The notes under the pieces: model-generated
Database searches by the model: none
What the model was told of the DNA's origin: nothing
Seen by the model: only the letters and a program-made list of their open reading frames with translations
Made by a program: the position numbers and the translations under genes
Assembly (NCBI GenBank): GCA_022495005.1
Contig: JAGYXB010001856.1
Coordinates: forward strand, 124,001-188,000
Source of the DNA: Rhyacophila brunnea
Taxonomy: Eukaryota > Arthropoda > Insecta > Trichoptera > Rhyacophilidae
Direction: 5' to 3'
Length of the DNA: 64,000 nucleotides
Part shown: in pieces, positions 12,550 to 23,500 of the stretch
Layout: each line of letters starts with the position of its first letter
How positions within the stretch are numbered: position 1 is the first letter of the stretch

Positions 12550-13852
12550 CGAGGGTGGGTCAATAATTCCTTAGAAAAAAGCATTAAAACAGTTTTTATT
12601 TTTGTATTTTTTTTTTATTTCTCAACATAATCTCCTTGGAGCTCAATACATTTGGTTAGACGTTTCTCAATTTTTTTTAAACCGTCAGAAAAATAAGTTT
12701 TCGGAAGGTCCTCAAAATAAGCATTTGTCCGATCGATGACTTCTTCATTTGAAAAAAACGTTGTCCACTTAGCCATTTTTTTAAGTTTGGGAAGAGGAAA
12801 AAGTCACTGGGGGCTAAATCTGGCGAATACGGTGGGTGGTCGACCAATTCGAACTTCAATTCTTCAATTTTAGCCATTGATCGTAAACATGTGTGAACAC
12901 GGGCATTGTCCTGATGAAAGAGGATTTTTTTCCTGTTTAAATGGGGCCGTTTTTCTTCAATTTCGTTTTTTAGCTGGTCCAATAAAGATGCATAATAATT
13001 CCCTGTTATTGTTTTTCCTTTTTTCACATAGTCAACGAAAATAATTCCACGTGCATCCCAAAATACAGTAGCCATAACCTTACCAGCTGATTTTACAGTT
13101 TTCGCCTTCTTTGGACATGGTTCGCCTTTCGCAATCCACTGCTTTGACTGTTCTTTCGTCTCAGGAGTATAGTGGTGTATCCAAGTTTCCTCTACAGTCA
13201 CAAAGCGACGAAAAAATTCATCCGGATTGCGTTGCATGAGCGACAACAAGGCTTTAGAGGCCACCACCCTATTGCGTTTATTGTCGACTGTGAGCAAACG
13301 CGGCACCCATCTTGCAGAAATTTTTTTCATGCCCAATTTGTCATGTAAAATAGAAATGACGCTACCTTTTGAGATCCCTGTAACCTCAGTTATCTCACTC
13401 AACTTTAATCTTCGGTCACTTAACACCATATCGTGGATTTTTATTGATCATTTCTGGTGTAGTCACCTCTACAGGACGTCCTGAGCGTGGTTCATCCTTT
13501 GTTGATGTACGACCACGTTTAAATTCATTTAACCAGTTATAAATAGTTGCAAGTGAAGGAGCAGATATGCATGAACTAAATCCAACTCATTTTTTATTTC
13601 CTTTGCTGTTAACCCTTTTATATTAAAATGTTTAATAGCAGCTCTAAACTCAATTTTCTCCATTTTCCATTTTTCCATTTTCCACAAGCAATTTTTTTTT
13701 TTAAATGTACGAGAAACACACAACAACCCGACCAATCTGATTGAAACTTCGCGGCATACTGAATCGGTAGTGCCGCTGCATGAAAACAAACCGCTTACAG
13801 TACTAGTCGCGCCACCTGTCGGCTTTTCTAAGGACTTATTGACCCACCCTCG
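12550..13852 (-). mobile_element. Mariner transposon (inactive)
   Basis: A 1303-bp element of typical mariner size. Inverted ends begin CGAGGGTGGGTCAATAA on the left, with the complement on the right, flanked by the expected TA duplication (12548-12549 and 13853-13854). It encodes one broken transposase on the minus strand. Because the ends are well preserved, it could once have been moved by an enzyme supplied elsewhere. Confidence 0.95.
12615..13663 (-). pseudogene. Mariner transposase pseudogene
   Basis: A transposase of the D,D(34)D mariner family, which cuts and pastes its own element at TA sites. Start chosen at the ATG beginning MEKIEF (13663); an in-frame ATG at 13678 is also possible. 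Visible parts: an N-terminal helix-turn-helix region (AAIKHFNIKGLTAKEIKNELD, then IYNWLNEFKRG in the next frame), a second DNA-binding part (SDRRLKLSEITE), and the catalytic region with HQDNARVHT and SPDLAPSDFF, 34 residues apart. Three frameshifts break it: near 13565-13575, near 13438-13442 (one extra base in a T run) and at the A run 12752-12758 (one base short). The first catalytic aspartate is also lost: the motif reads VEETWIHH where VDETW is expected. After frame correction the product would be about 345-350 residues, the family's usual length. Confidence 0.93.
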
Positions 13853-14157
13853 TACCATCCATTGACCGGTAACAAAATATTCAAGATCGTATCAATTGGC
13901 AGTCACGATTGTTAACCTATGATAATTTACGAAAGGTGATTTTATACGTAGAAACTATTTTATTTCTTATTGACGATTAAAGCATAAGTTTTGTTATAAA
14001 AAAAAGAAATTGAAATAACTATCTAGTATGTATCCAAAATGGTTGTATTATAAAGTGTTGCCCGACAACGTCGATATATAGAAACATAATCAGTACTTAA
14101 TATTATATCTCAGCTACCTTATTATTTTAAAACAATAATTAATTCAATAATAAATAG

Positions 14158-14397
14158 CAGGGCTCGAAATGGACAGGAGCGCACCGGAGCGGCGTTCCGG
14201 TCCGTAAAATCCCCAAAATGATCGCTCTGTCTCGTGGACATATTAATTTGACCGTCTGAGCTAGATTTGCCATATAATGTTAAAATCTAACACACTTATT
14301 TTTATAAAATACACATGCAATTATTAGATAACAGTGTCAATAATTTCGTAAAATTATCGATCGCTCCGGTTTGTAACATATTCCATTTCGAGCGCTG
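14158..14397. mobile_element. Small MITE with CAGSGCTCGAAATGGA ends
   Basis: A 240-bp element. Left end CAGGGCTCGAAATGGACAGG; right end complement CAGCGCTCGAAATGGAATAT. Both inner ends carry GGAGCG / CGCTCC. The bases touching each end read AAATAG on both sides (14152-14157 and 14398-14403), a 6-bp duplication. The CAG ends fit hAT elements, whose duplications are normally 8 bp, so the superfamily stays open. Confidence 0.7.
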
Positions 14398-15000
14398 AAA
14401 TAGTACATGTGCTGTAAAGACAAAGTGAGCATTATAAGTGCTTTGTATCCTTTTTTACATTAAAATAATATATATAAATATATATATATATATTAAGATT
14501 ATTATTTCGATAATGAAATTTTCGTAAAAAAAAAATATAACTTATATATAAATAAAACTGAATCGCCATGCCGTTTTTTGTAATTAAGAGAAACAGTTGT
14601 GTTTAATCGTTAAAAAACTGCATTTTCATAATATTATAATTTAAGTAAAAAATAATTTAAATAAGTACTTAAGATATATAAAATCTCAAACCAGCTGTAA
14701 TATAATATAATAAATAATTCAATTGCCCAATTTTGGCACCTACTTATATCATAAATTAATATCTTCTAATTTTGCAAATCTATTTTTCATTCAATTAAAT
14801 TAAAATATATCAAATAATTTGTAAAACGTATTTAGCCACGGTAGCGTGAACCCACTTGATTTGAGAACAAAATTCGTCACGAAATATCATAACGTATCAA
14901 GGCAGCATGATATGCGCGAACATGTTCGATTTCGAGGTAAGTAAACGAATCGACAAATTTGAAATATCATTCGAAGCAAGTTCAACGAATTAATTTTAAA

Positions 15001-15450
15001 TAATTACAAAATAAAAAGAACTTTTTATATACAACGTTTTTAAATTTTTCTGTTGAGTTATTATGCTCAATATGCTCAAGCTTGTACTTGATATGAAGTA
15101 AATAAAAAACTAACAAACAAATATAGAATACTAAAATTTTGATTTCCGTAGTAACGCACGTATATATTAATAATTTAGTTGCTAGGACCACCCACTTAGC
15201 AACCAATAATAGTGGATTGGATTACGGATTTCTTCCGAATTAACTTTTCATACAAAACAGAATTAACTGAAAATGAATTCAATTCTACTTAAAGATGGCT
15301 AAACGTATTAAAAGAATGCATGGGCATCGTGTTCTGATATATTCTAAAAGTTTCAAATGTCTAGCTAGTCGGGAGGTTAGTTAAAAATCGATTGAAAGAT
15401 TTGTACAGGACAAACAACTACCGGACAAATAAGAATACGAGCTAATAAAA
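15001..15450 (-). repeat. Dispersed repeat, copy A (inverted)
   Basis: Reverse-complement match to 23871-24320. Shared words include ACAACGTTTTTAAATTTT, GTAACGCACGTATATATTAA, AATTCTGTTTTGTATG (other strand) and GACAAATAAGAATACGA. No clear inverted ends. In the second copy it interrupts another repeat, so it behaves as a mobile unit of about 450 bases. Class unknown. Confidence 0.65.
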
Positions 15451-15553
15451 ACAAAATATTTACAAATTATTAGGTATGTAGAGGCAATTATACATTGTTG
15501 GGATGTTCATGGGTTTTTAGGGCTTGGATATTTAATTATGCAATCAATATAAT

Positions 15554-15934
15554 CAGTGACGTCCCTAGACAAAATGCCGCCCCTGGGCAGAGGGCCGTAA
15601 TGCCGCCCCATTTTTTTTTACAATATTTTTTATCATCCGTGCTCGTGTCGTTTCTGGTCACCAAAGACGTCGAAGGGCAACGGAAGTAAACTAGACATCG
15701 CCAACCCGACCAAAAAATATAGTCCTGTTAAACCTTTTATGTTAATTAATACATTTTGTTTCCAACCAGTGAGCTGATTTTTTTAAAGGAAAGATATCTT
15801 CGTTATTAAGTAAGTACTCAGATTAGGGAGCTATTTCAATATTATACCAAATGATTCTCCTCGATTTACCGCCCTTCGAGTATCTGCCGCCCCCAAGCGA
15901 CGCTCAATCTGCCTACCCCCATGGGACGTCACTG
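15554..15934. mobile_element. hAT-like MITE
   Basis: A 381-bp element with a 12-bp perfect terminal inverted repeat CAGTGACGTCCC and an exact 8-bp target duplication AATATAAT (15546-15553 and 15935-15942). CA..TG termini with 8-bp duplications are the signature of hAT transposition. The interior repeats GCCGCCCC several times near both ends, a possible set of subterminal transposase-binding sites. No transposase is encoded. Confidence 0.88.
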
Positions 15935-16112
15935 AATATAATCGTTTTGTTTTATTTTGTTTCAGGTGAGTTCACGCGTGTTAGATTGATTTTAAAAATA
16001 CATACAGGTAAGTATATACTTATATTTAAGTCATTGTTTTATCATAAAATACACGAACTAATTGAAATGATTTATCTTGTTAAGTTGGTAAGTGAGTTTG
16101 GGATGTACCTAC

Positions 16113-17028
16113 CAGTGGCGAAGGGTGACTTTTTGAAAGAGGTAGGCTGTGGAAGTAACCATGCTTGTCAGATATATTTGCGGGAAATAAGAAGATAACC
16201 CAATATCATTACTGATGAATAGGTACGCTAAAACGAAGAAATTTCAAAAGCTTAATTGGTTTGTTATAATTAGTTCATAAAAATAAGCAATTAGTTTGAA
16301 TTACTTATGTATTTTCCTAAACGTTTATAAACGTAACATACACTCAAAATATATTACCTATATCTATGAAAATATCCGTTGTTGTATATATATTATGTTC
16401 CATAACAATATATAATTTAACCCGTAAAACTAGACATTTTAAAATACTTCTATATTTAAAACACAGGCTTAGGTAGGTAAAATATCAGATATCTAAATTG
16501 TCTAATGAGTGAATTAATAAATAAATAAAAATCACGAGATAAATTATTTTATATTTTTAACAACAATCAATACATATTCATGTGATTGAATCCCATAGAA
16601 ATTATTTTTTAAATTATCTTCTTATTAATTATTTTGAATAAATGTGCTCTCGCGACGTAAGCGCTAACGAAATAGCTTGTATATCTGTATGCGGGACGCC
16701 AGACATTTTGAAATAATGAGAAAAAAACTTCATATTGAAAAACCCGTCAATTCACGCGAAAATAATCCTATACAATATGTGAAGCGAAACGCGGTGTGTT
16801 CTATTTTTTTTTTAACTTTCGACAGATGCCATAGATGGTGCTTATTGAAATATGGGAAAAGATCGTAAAATTATGACAATTATACGATAGATCTCTTTGG
16901 GCAAATTGATTATATTATTATTTGTGATTATTATATAATCGATATAATACGTCAACATGAAAATAAAAATTATTTTTCTTATGAAGGTAGGCTTTAAATA
17001 ATCGCCTGGTATGGAGTCTTCGCCACTG
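16113..17028. mobile_element. hAT-like non-autonomous element
   Basis: A 916-bp element with 11-bp inverted ends CAGTGGCGAAG and an exact 8-bp duplication GTACCTAC (16105-16112 and 17029-17036). GGTAGGCTGT near the left end and GGTAGGCTTT near the right are further repeated words. The interior is AT-rich and has no recognisable transposase. It lies only 179 bases from the element at 15554-15934, which has different inverted ends. Confidence 0.88.
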
Positions 17029-17036
17029 GTACCTAC

Positions 17037-17763
17037 ATAACTTTTCTAGCTCTAAACTAAATATTATTAATAACACATATGTAGTTAAATAGTTTATGTT
17101 ATTTTATTAAAATTAATTAGGTTAATTATTGGGATTTTCGCAGTTCAACACGTTTTAGATTAAATTAAAATTTCACTGTTTCACTTCCTCTAGCTTGTGC
17201 GTGGAGGGGTACACTCAACCGTAATTAATTTATAACTATTTATTTCCCTTCCTAATTATAATGTTATGAAATTTAGAGGTTGGCATTCAGCGTTGTTAAC
17301 TTGGTACATTGGCTGAGTGTCCGCAAAAATAAAATGTTAAGAACTTGGCACTTGTATTGTCTTCCGGTACAATAAAGTTGACCACGGTTTGGCTGACGCG
17401 AATAATACGGATTGACCTACGCGCCGTTCTTACCTACTTGCACTTTGCACATTGTGTCATTGACCCTCTTTATTACAATTTACGTCAGTGATTTAATATA
17501 TATGCGTTCATATTATTATATAAAGCCAAAAGTGTAATCACGAATGCTTTGGAAATAAAATTTTTGTTGATTCTACAATGTTTGAGTCCCACCTAATATG
17601 TATTAACAGCTGTTTTGGTTCTATGGTTTTTATAACATTGCATACTTCCTTATTCAATACTTTCACATAATGTGTTGAATACATTTAGTTAATTATATGA
17701 GTGTAATTTTACTAATAAGCTTTACTGTATTAGCCTGTTTAGACGTGTCGGCATTAGTGCGAG
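17037..17763. other. AT-rich DNA, nothing recognised
   Basis: No gene or bounded repeat seen. Confidence 0.45.
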
Positions 17764-18222
17764 CATGACCCTCACATCATGAAGCGGGCCCCCCAACCTA
17801 TCGCTAAGTAGTGTTCCCCAAATAATATTCCGTGGAACTCCATGTTCCGGGTAAAATAAAGGGTATTCCTATTTTTTAAGCGATTTTTAGTATTTTTAAA
17901 TAAATTCACTTGAATTGTCGGCACTCGGCATCATAATATTATGAAGCAGTGATCGCGACCCTCTTTCATGATAGCCAAGTAACATACGACCCTTGGCGAT
18001 ATTGGATAAAAATAGTCATTTTTGTTAATCCGGAAACACGCTAAAAATAATTATATAATCAAAATTCACCCGTGAAATAGCGTCACAGGCAACTTTTTTT
18101 TACTATTAGACCAAATCTGTGGTGTGTGTTTATCCCACTTAACTCGTCGACCCGCCACGCAGGGTCCCTCCTTAGTCCGGGCCTTCAGGCTAGAGTCCTG
18201 TCAGCCCCCTCGTGGGGCCATG
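17764..18222 (+). mobile_element. CATGGCCC-family MITE, copy 1 (8-bp duplication)
   Basis: A 459-bp element. Ends CATGACCCTCACATCATG on the left and, read inward from the right, CATGGCCCCACGAG. An exact 8-bp duplication AGTGCGAG flanks it (17756-17763 and 18223-18230). Internal landmarks shared with the copies at 28948, 49073 and 55862 are GAAGCGG, TATCGCTA, GTGTTTATCYCACTTA and GGCTAGAGYCCTGTCAGCC. Confidence 0.88.
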
Positions 18223-18230
18223 AGTGCGAG

Positions 18231-19451
18231 TACTATTGATTAGTACCAAGCCCGTGTAAATAAGCTCTTCCATGTATTTTTGCAGGATGGAGCTTAGTAT
18301 CTATTAATACTATTAATCATATTCAATGAAACACTTGGTGATGTAGAACTCGGGTGCGGTTGTGTATCACTGCTATAAACCATTTTTTAACCAAATAACT
18401 ATGTGTATTTACTAAGCAAACAATGTATATTTAAAATCGATATATTTAATAGGTGTAAATATTTAATTACAATATTATTGAATATATGATTATTGATTGA
18501 ATTCGTTTTGTTAATAATAGACAATGTCTAGTAAACCAATATCGTTTAATTAATTAATGCTAACTACTTTTATTATACAATGACATTAAATTTGCAGATC
18601 TTGATTGATATTTTGCTATTACTAAACGTTATTTTATAGTACTTTATTATGTTTCAGTATTTTATAGCTGACATTCTTTATACGAAAGTTTTTTTCCTAT
18701 AAAATAAGTTTACCTACTTACATAATTTTGTAATTAATTTTATTATATTGTACTAAATTACTCAGATTCTAAACAGTTATAGTAATTATAGTATTTAATT
18801 GTGTACTTATTCTTACATAATTATCATTACAATATTGTATTTTAACGTGGTGAACAGATTGCCTACAAGCCATCTATTAGGCGCTGCGATAAAACTGTTC
18901 AACATTTTTTTACATTCTACATTTTCATTACGTTATTATTTAATTATTTTTATATAAAAATAAACATACAATCATAAGCCTATATTGCCAGATTATAATA
19001 ATAGGTTGCTGAGGAAATAATTGCGGTTTTTTTTATTGTAACTTTCATTTTCTCCAATGGAAATGTCATTTCATCGGGTTCATGATAATTCCATTTTGAA
19101 GTGCATTGTTCGGTCTATATTTTAGTACTTTTAAATTTGATATTATTATTATGTATTTTTTCTTCAAATTGGGCTGTTGAGTTAAGGATTGAAAATAAAT
19201 AAATAATAGTAAATAATGCCTTTCATTGATTATGAACCTAAACAATGATTTTCATGTGGTTATCTAATTACTGTTCCACAGCAATCATGCTGGAGACAAG
19301 AGCCTTGAAGATGAAGAAGGTGGGCAGAGTTCCTGACCTGATAACGACCAAGATAAAGGTGTTAGTTCAATCAAAGCCACAAAAAACAATTATGGATCAC
19401 TTTAAACAGCTAGGAAAATCAAAAAAGCTTGACAGAATAATAAAAAGCCAT
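18231..19451. other. AT-rich DNA, nothing recognised
   Basis: No credible coding frame. The 117-codon frame starting at 19245 runs into the tRNA-like repeat at 19452 and shows no domain. Confidence 0.45.
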
Positions 19452-19530
19452 CCCCGGCCACCCGGCAGGAATCGAACCTGCGTCTCTTGGGTTTCGCGCC
19501 CTGTGCATAACCACTACGCTACGACTTCCA
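19452..19530 (-). repeat. tRNA-like sequence, inverted member of a pair
   Basis: Read on the minus strand it contains an A-box-like TAGCGTAGTGGTTATGCA and a perfect B-box arm GCAGGTTCGATTCCTGC. The acceptor ends do not pair as in a working tRNA, so it is most likely a SINE head or tRNA pseudogene. A diverged copy lies on the plus strand at 19669-19740. Confidence 0.6.
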
Positions 19531-19668
19531 TGCTAGTAATTGAAAGTAATAAAATAAGTACTTTAATTTATAATCCAAAAATCGATTGCCTACCGTAACT
19601 CAATTAAGAGAGCGCTTTTGAGCAGGTATAAATAAGGAAAATAGTTAAAATTAGTCGCAATTAAGCAT

Positions 19669-19740
19669 GGCAGTCATAGCATAGTGGTAATGCATAGGCC
19701 GCGAAAAAGAGACGCAGGTTCGATTCCTGCCGGGTGTCTT
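19669..19740 (+). repeat. tRNA-like sequence, direct member of a pair
   Basis: It contains TAGCATAGTGGTAATGCA (A-box-like) and GCAGGTTCGATTCCTGC (T-arm with B-box at 19718-19728). A T run suited to ending pol III transcription follows at 19744-19749. The acceptor stem is not convincing, so a functional tRNA is unlikely. It is divergent from its partner at 19452-19530 with 138 bases between them. Confidence 0.6.
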
Positions 19741-20747
19741 ACTTTTTTCGATTTTTTTTTTCTATTGGCTATATTTTCTCATGAGTGTTTTCAGAATTAT
19801 GTATGTTAAATAATTAGAATGGTACATTCTTAAATCTTGTGAATTATTCGTTGAATAGAAGAAATAGTTAATTTAGAAATATATATATTTCTATTCGGTT
19901 AATTGAGCATAAATCTATATTACTTTTAATATATCGCACATATTTTTCTCATTTTTTAAAAAACGTCAATGCGTAGGCATAAAAATCTAAATCATCAATT
20001 ATTAAATTATACCCACCTTATTTAGATACACCGAACAATATGAATATACATCATTGTTCTTCATCCTTTTTGAGTTAGTGACACACTTAAAATTAATTAG
20101 GGTTTCATTACACATTACCTCATTGTCATTGTCAAACATTGTCAAATATTATGTAAGTACGTCAAAAGACAAGGACAGCATGTCTGTCTTAGCTATCTGA
20201 TTTATTTGTAATCGCACTGATCTATTTGCATATTATATTATATCTTAAAATATTGATAGGTACACCATTGACGTTGCGATAGTTTCAGTGCAAACATACA
20301 CATTTTATAACGGGAGTCTGCAAGAGTATAATAACTAATAACATTGATAATAAAATAACTTATCAAATCAAATGTAATACTCATGATTAATCAATTTTGA
20401 TAACGATTAAGAGGTTATACATAATAATCCTAATTCAAAGTGCAACAGACAGATTTAAGATAATAAATAAACCGTGATATAAATAAATAAACATGCGAAT
20501 GATAATGCATGACATTACATAAAATAAATATGTTATGTGATAGCTAGCTGCTTAGTTATGTGTGGAATACTAAAGTCTAAAAACAGTATTTTACGCCACA
20601 TCAAACTGCGTTTTAAATTTCGTCATTAGCCTAATCAAGAACTTTACGCAACCAATTGGAATAGGTATTAACAATTACTGGTGAACTAGTTAAATAATTA
20701 ATGTTAAACAGAGTTAATATAATATGTACACAGTTATCTGTAGATAA
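19741..20747. other. AT-rich DNA, nothing recognised
   Basis: No gene or bounded repeat seen. Confidence 0.45.
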
Positions 20748-21135
20748 TAGGGGCGTGCGGTGAATTTTCTCGTAGGCATGCTTTTGAAAAATACACAATA
20801 TATTTATTATCTACTATGCTTTTGTAACTAATTGCATCACAGCAGGTGCCGGGTAGTAAGCTGTGACGTGTGGTAGCTTTACAGTATAATATTATACATA
20901 TAATAAAATAATGTAATGCAAATATAATATTTCCGTGCGTTTTAAACGTAATTTTCATAATGAAGACCGCGAACAATAACAACCAACTGTAAAGTCTCTG
21001 TAAATCTGTAGTATGTAGATAAATAAGATGTAGAACTCAATTACCCAATAAATACACAAAAATATTACATAGTAATTTATGGAATATTTCTAAGCATGCT
21101 CCACGTCTACAGCATCGATGGACCGCACGCCACTG
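20748..21135. mobile_element. Possible hAT-like MITE, diverged
   Basis: Inverted ends: left TAGGGGCGTGCGGTGAA, right complement CAGTGGCGTGCGGTCCA. Flanking 8-mers (GTAGATAA and GTGGCCAA) agree at only five positions, so the duplication, if real, has decayed. The shape matches the CAGTGGCG ends of the element at 16113. Confidence 0.5.
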
Positions 21136-21193
21136 GTGGCCAACTACATAATTTTAGCACATAAGATTCCGTCGGAATTATGAAAGTATCTCC

Positions 21194-21506
21194 CACACAA
21201 CAGATTAATAAATATAATTCAGAAAGGTTATACCCCAGTAGTAGGGTTTTGAATGTGGTTGCCCTGCGAAAATGTAACACACATTATACACGTGCAATAG
21301 TGTATGTTGCAACCTTCAAATACACCTATATTGAATGAGCGTCAGTGCATAAACCGAGAGCAGTTGTCACAACGAAGGACAAGCTTAGAATGACGTATTC
21401 TTGACACGTGATTAAGTTTATCCCATATTCTTCCACGCTCGAGATCGGTTGCCTGTTACTCCACACCCGTTAGGTATTTCAGTTCCCATTAATTCTGTGT
21501 TCCCTG
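21194..21506 (+). mobile_element. CACNGAACAG-family MITE, copy 1 (8-bp duplication)
   Basis: A 313-bp element running from CACACAACAGATTAATAAAT to TGTGTTCCCTG, flanked by an exact 8-bp duplication GTATCTCC (21186-21193 and 21507-21514). The interior words ACGTGCAATAGTGT, CATAAACCGAGAGCA, TATTCTTGACACGTG and CCACACCCGTTAGGTATTTC recur in the same orientation at 48691 and 50431. Inverted ends are short (CACAGAACA against CAGGGAACA). The 8-bp duplications suggest a hAT-type origin. Confidence 0.88.
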
Positions 21507-21660
21507 GTATCTCCTACATCACCGAAGTGCAACAGTATATTATGATAATATATTATTGAAAACTACTTAAATATTTATTAATTATTTATAATATTGGGTA
21601 CATAATTCGGGTTAATCTTAAATATATACCTGCACATTATAAAAATCACAGAAAAAAATT

Positions 21661-21741
21661 TTGGACTTCGTGAGATTTGCCCACAAAATATTATCGCTTG
21701 CCGGGTGAGTGCTCTAACCATTAAGTTACCATACCAACCGT
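21661..21741 (-). repeat. Degenerate tRNA-like SINE head
   Basis: On the minus strand an A-box-like TGGTAACTTAATGGTTAGAG is followed by CCCGGCAAGCGA and AATCTCACGAAGTCC. The B-box is largely lost. Probably an old SINE head from a different family than 8186. Confidence 0.45.
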
Positions 21742-22984
21742 CGTTCTTGCAGACTATTCTTACATGAATGAGAAGGTTTCCAAATTCCGTCAACATAATA
21801 TTAAACCTGACAATTATATATCATTTAAAATAAGGCAGATAGGTACCCAATGGTCTTATTAAATTTAATTCAATATTGAACAAATCCATTACCTATATTG
21901 TTATTCCCATTATTTTGGTGTTATTTGAGAGACAATTCTATACATACTCATTCAAAAAAATGTAAATACCAAGTCAATTAAAAAAAAAACCATCACCAAA
22001 GATCGTTATATTTTACGACTACGTTTTCGTGGATTTCACAAAAAAAATGTTTTCATTACCTATAATTTAAATTTCAAATGACAATAAAAGTATTATTTTC
22101 AATTTGTTTTCTTGTCTTGAAGGGAAACAAAACAGCTGTTCGATATCCGCCATATTGATAGAATGAAAGTATGTCAACATAATTTACACACAATTTAATT
22201 AGGGCAACATCAAAATATTCCAATCAGAATATTATTATGGAAATACAGGATTAGTTTTTTTTACATCATAATATAAAATAATGCAAAAATGTTTACTCCA
22301 AGTTTCTATAACTTTTTAATAATCTTCGAACAACGTATTTCTACAATCTGTCTAAGTACCTACTTACTTATTTACATAATCTAACAGTAGCTTTATAATA
22401 AGTAATAAAAATTGAATAGATTTTTCTTCTGTATGTAATGTGATCCAAATTAATTGGTTATCACGGAGGTGTAAAGGCATATAGTAAAAATACAACAGCG
22501 AATTAAAACGCTGACTCACAACATCGATACAACCGTTTGTCCGCCATATTGAAAAAAATATCTACCTTTTTCATTACAGTACCTACTACAATATGTTGCA
22601 ACTTGCAACATCCATCAACCAAAGAGATATTGTACGTTAGAAAGTTATTACTCAATTACCCACTATTGCAACAAACTAATAATTAGTAGTGATTCATGAA
22701 ATAGTAAATTTATTATTGAAAGAACGCGTTTTTTTTATTGTAAGTACAACTTCTAGTACAATGTCTTCAGTAGTATCTATCTATATACATATTATAAGAA
22801 TATCATAATGACTAGAAAAATGAATATGGAAGTTTATTCTTCATAACAATAATATTATTCTGGATCCTACACGTTTTTTATTGAAAATGTAAACATCAAA
22901 ATATGATGAGGCGTTATCCCACACTGATTTGGTTATTTAAAAAATGCTATTTATTTTAATTGAATATTTGTTATATTCGCGGTT
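21742..22984. other. AT-rich DNA, nothing recognised
   Basis: No gene or bounded repeat seen. Confidence 0.45.
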
Positions 22985-23070
22985 GTCTATGTAGCCGTGG
23001 GCTGCGGGTTTGTTCCCGCGGTTGGACAAACATTGCATGCTGTTTTTAAATGTGTGTTTGATACAATGAA
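22985..23070 (+). mobile_element. SINE fragment (head)
   Basis: The tRNA-like head with GCGGGTTTGTTCCCGC, then GACAAACATTGCATG, TGTTTTTAAATGTGTGTTTGA, as in the SINE at 8186. The tail part is missing. Confidence 0.6.
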
Positions 23071-23249
23071 TGGACCCGATGGATTGGACGATTGGTTGTT
23101 CACATAGTACCTAATTAATATATCTTTTTCTCCGGGGTAGACCTAGACCACCTCAAGAAGACTCTACCACTCCGCCCAATCTTTCATTGTTATTCTTCAA
23201 ACAACCACTCCTTCATCAAGCATCAAAATCGTAGTCTTCCCATCTTCAC

Positions 23250-23425
23250 AGTCCGGTCTAAAAAACATTAGACACTTGTTCATCAATCGCAAACGTGTTG
23301 GTGTTGATAAATTTGACAACAGGCTCATCAAAGAGATTGTAGTGACGTCGTCAGTTACCATCCTTGCAGATTGAGCCAACGATCTTTAGCAAGATTCTGC
23401 GCTCAAACATCAGAAGTTTCCGGGA
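23250..23425 (-). pseudogene. LINE reverse transcriptase C-terminal relic
   Basis: On the minus strand one frame reads LLMFERRILLKIVGSICKDG, ending at a stop. After a small shift, YNLFDEPVVKFINTN follows. This order of motifs is known from the C-terminal region of non-LTR retrotransposon polyproteins (a FERxILRKIFGP-like block followed by an ExxDxVxFI-like block). The relic is short and broken by stops and shifts. No other part of the element was found nearby, apart from a LINE 3' tail at 24709 on the opposite strand. Confidence 0.6.
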
Positions 23426-23500
23426 ATCGCTGACAGTAATTATTAATGTCTACATCGCTGATCCGTAGCACAATATTGGTTTTAAAAGTTTTATAGCGCC

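Noticed and set aside
15851..16198. 115-codon frame
   Set aside because: It runs across the borders of two different hAT-like elements, so it cannot be one gene.
19245..19598. 117-codon frame
   Set aside because: It crosses into a tRNA-like repeat on the opposite strand and shows no domain.
19669..19740. Functional tRNA gene
   Set aside because: The T-arm is perfect, but the acceptor stem does not pair and the anticodon arm is not convincing.
20748..21135. Confident hAT element with duplication
   Set aside because: Kept only as a possible element: the flanking 8-mers agree at five of eight positions, which is not enough.
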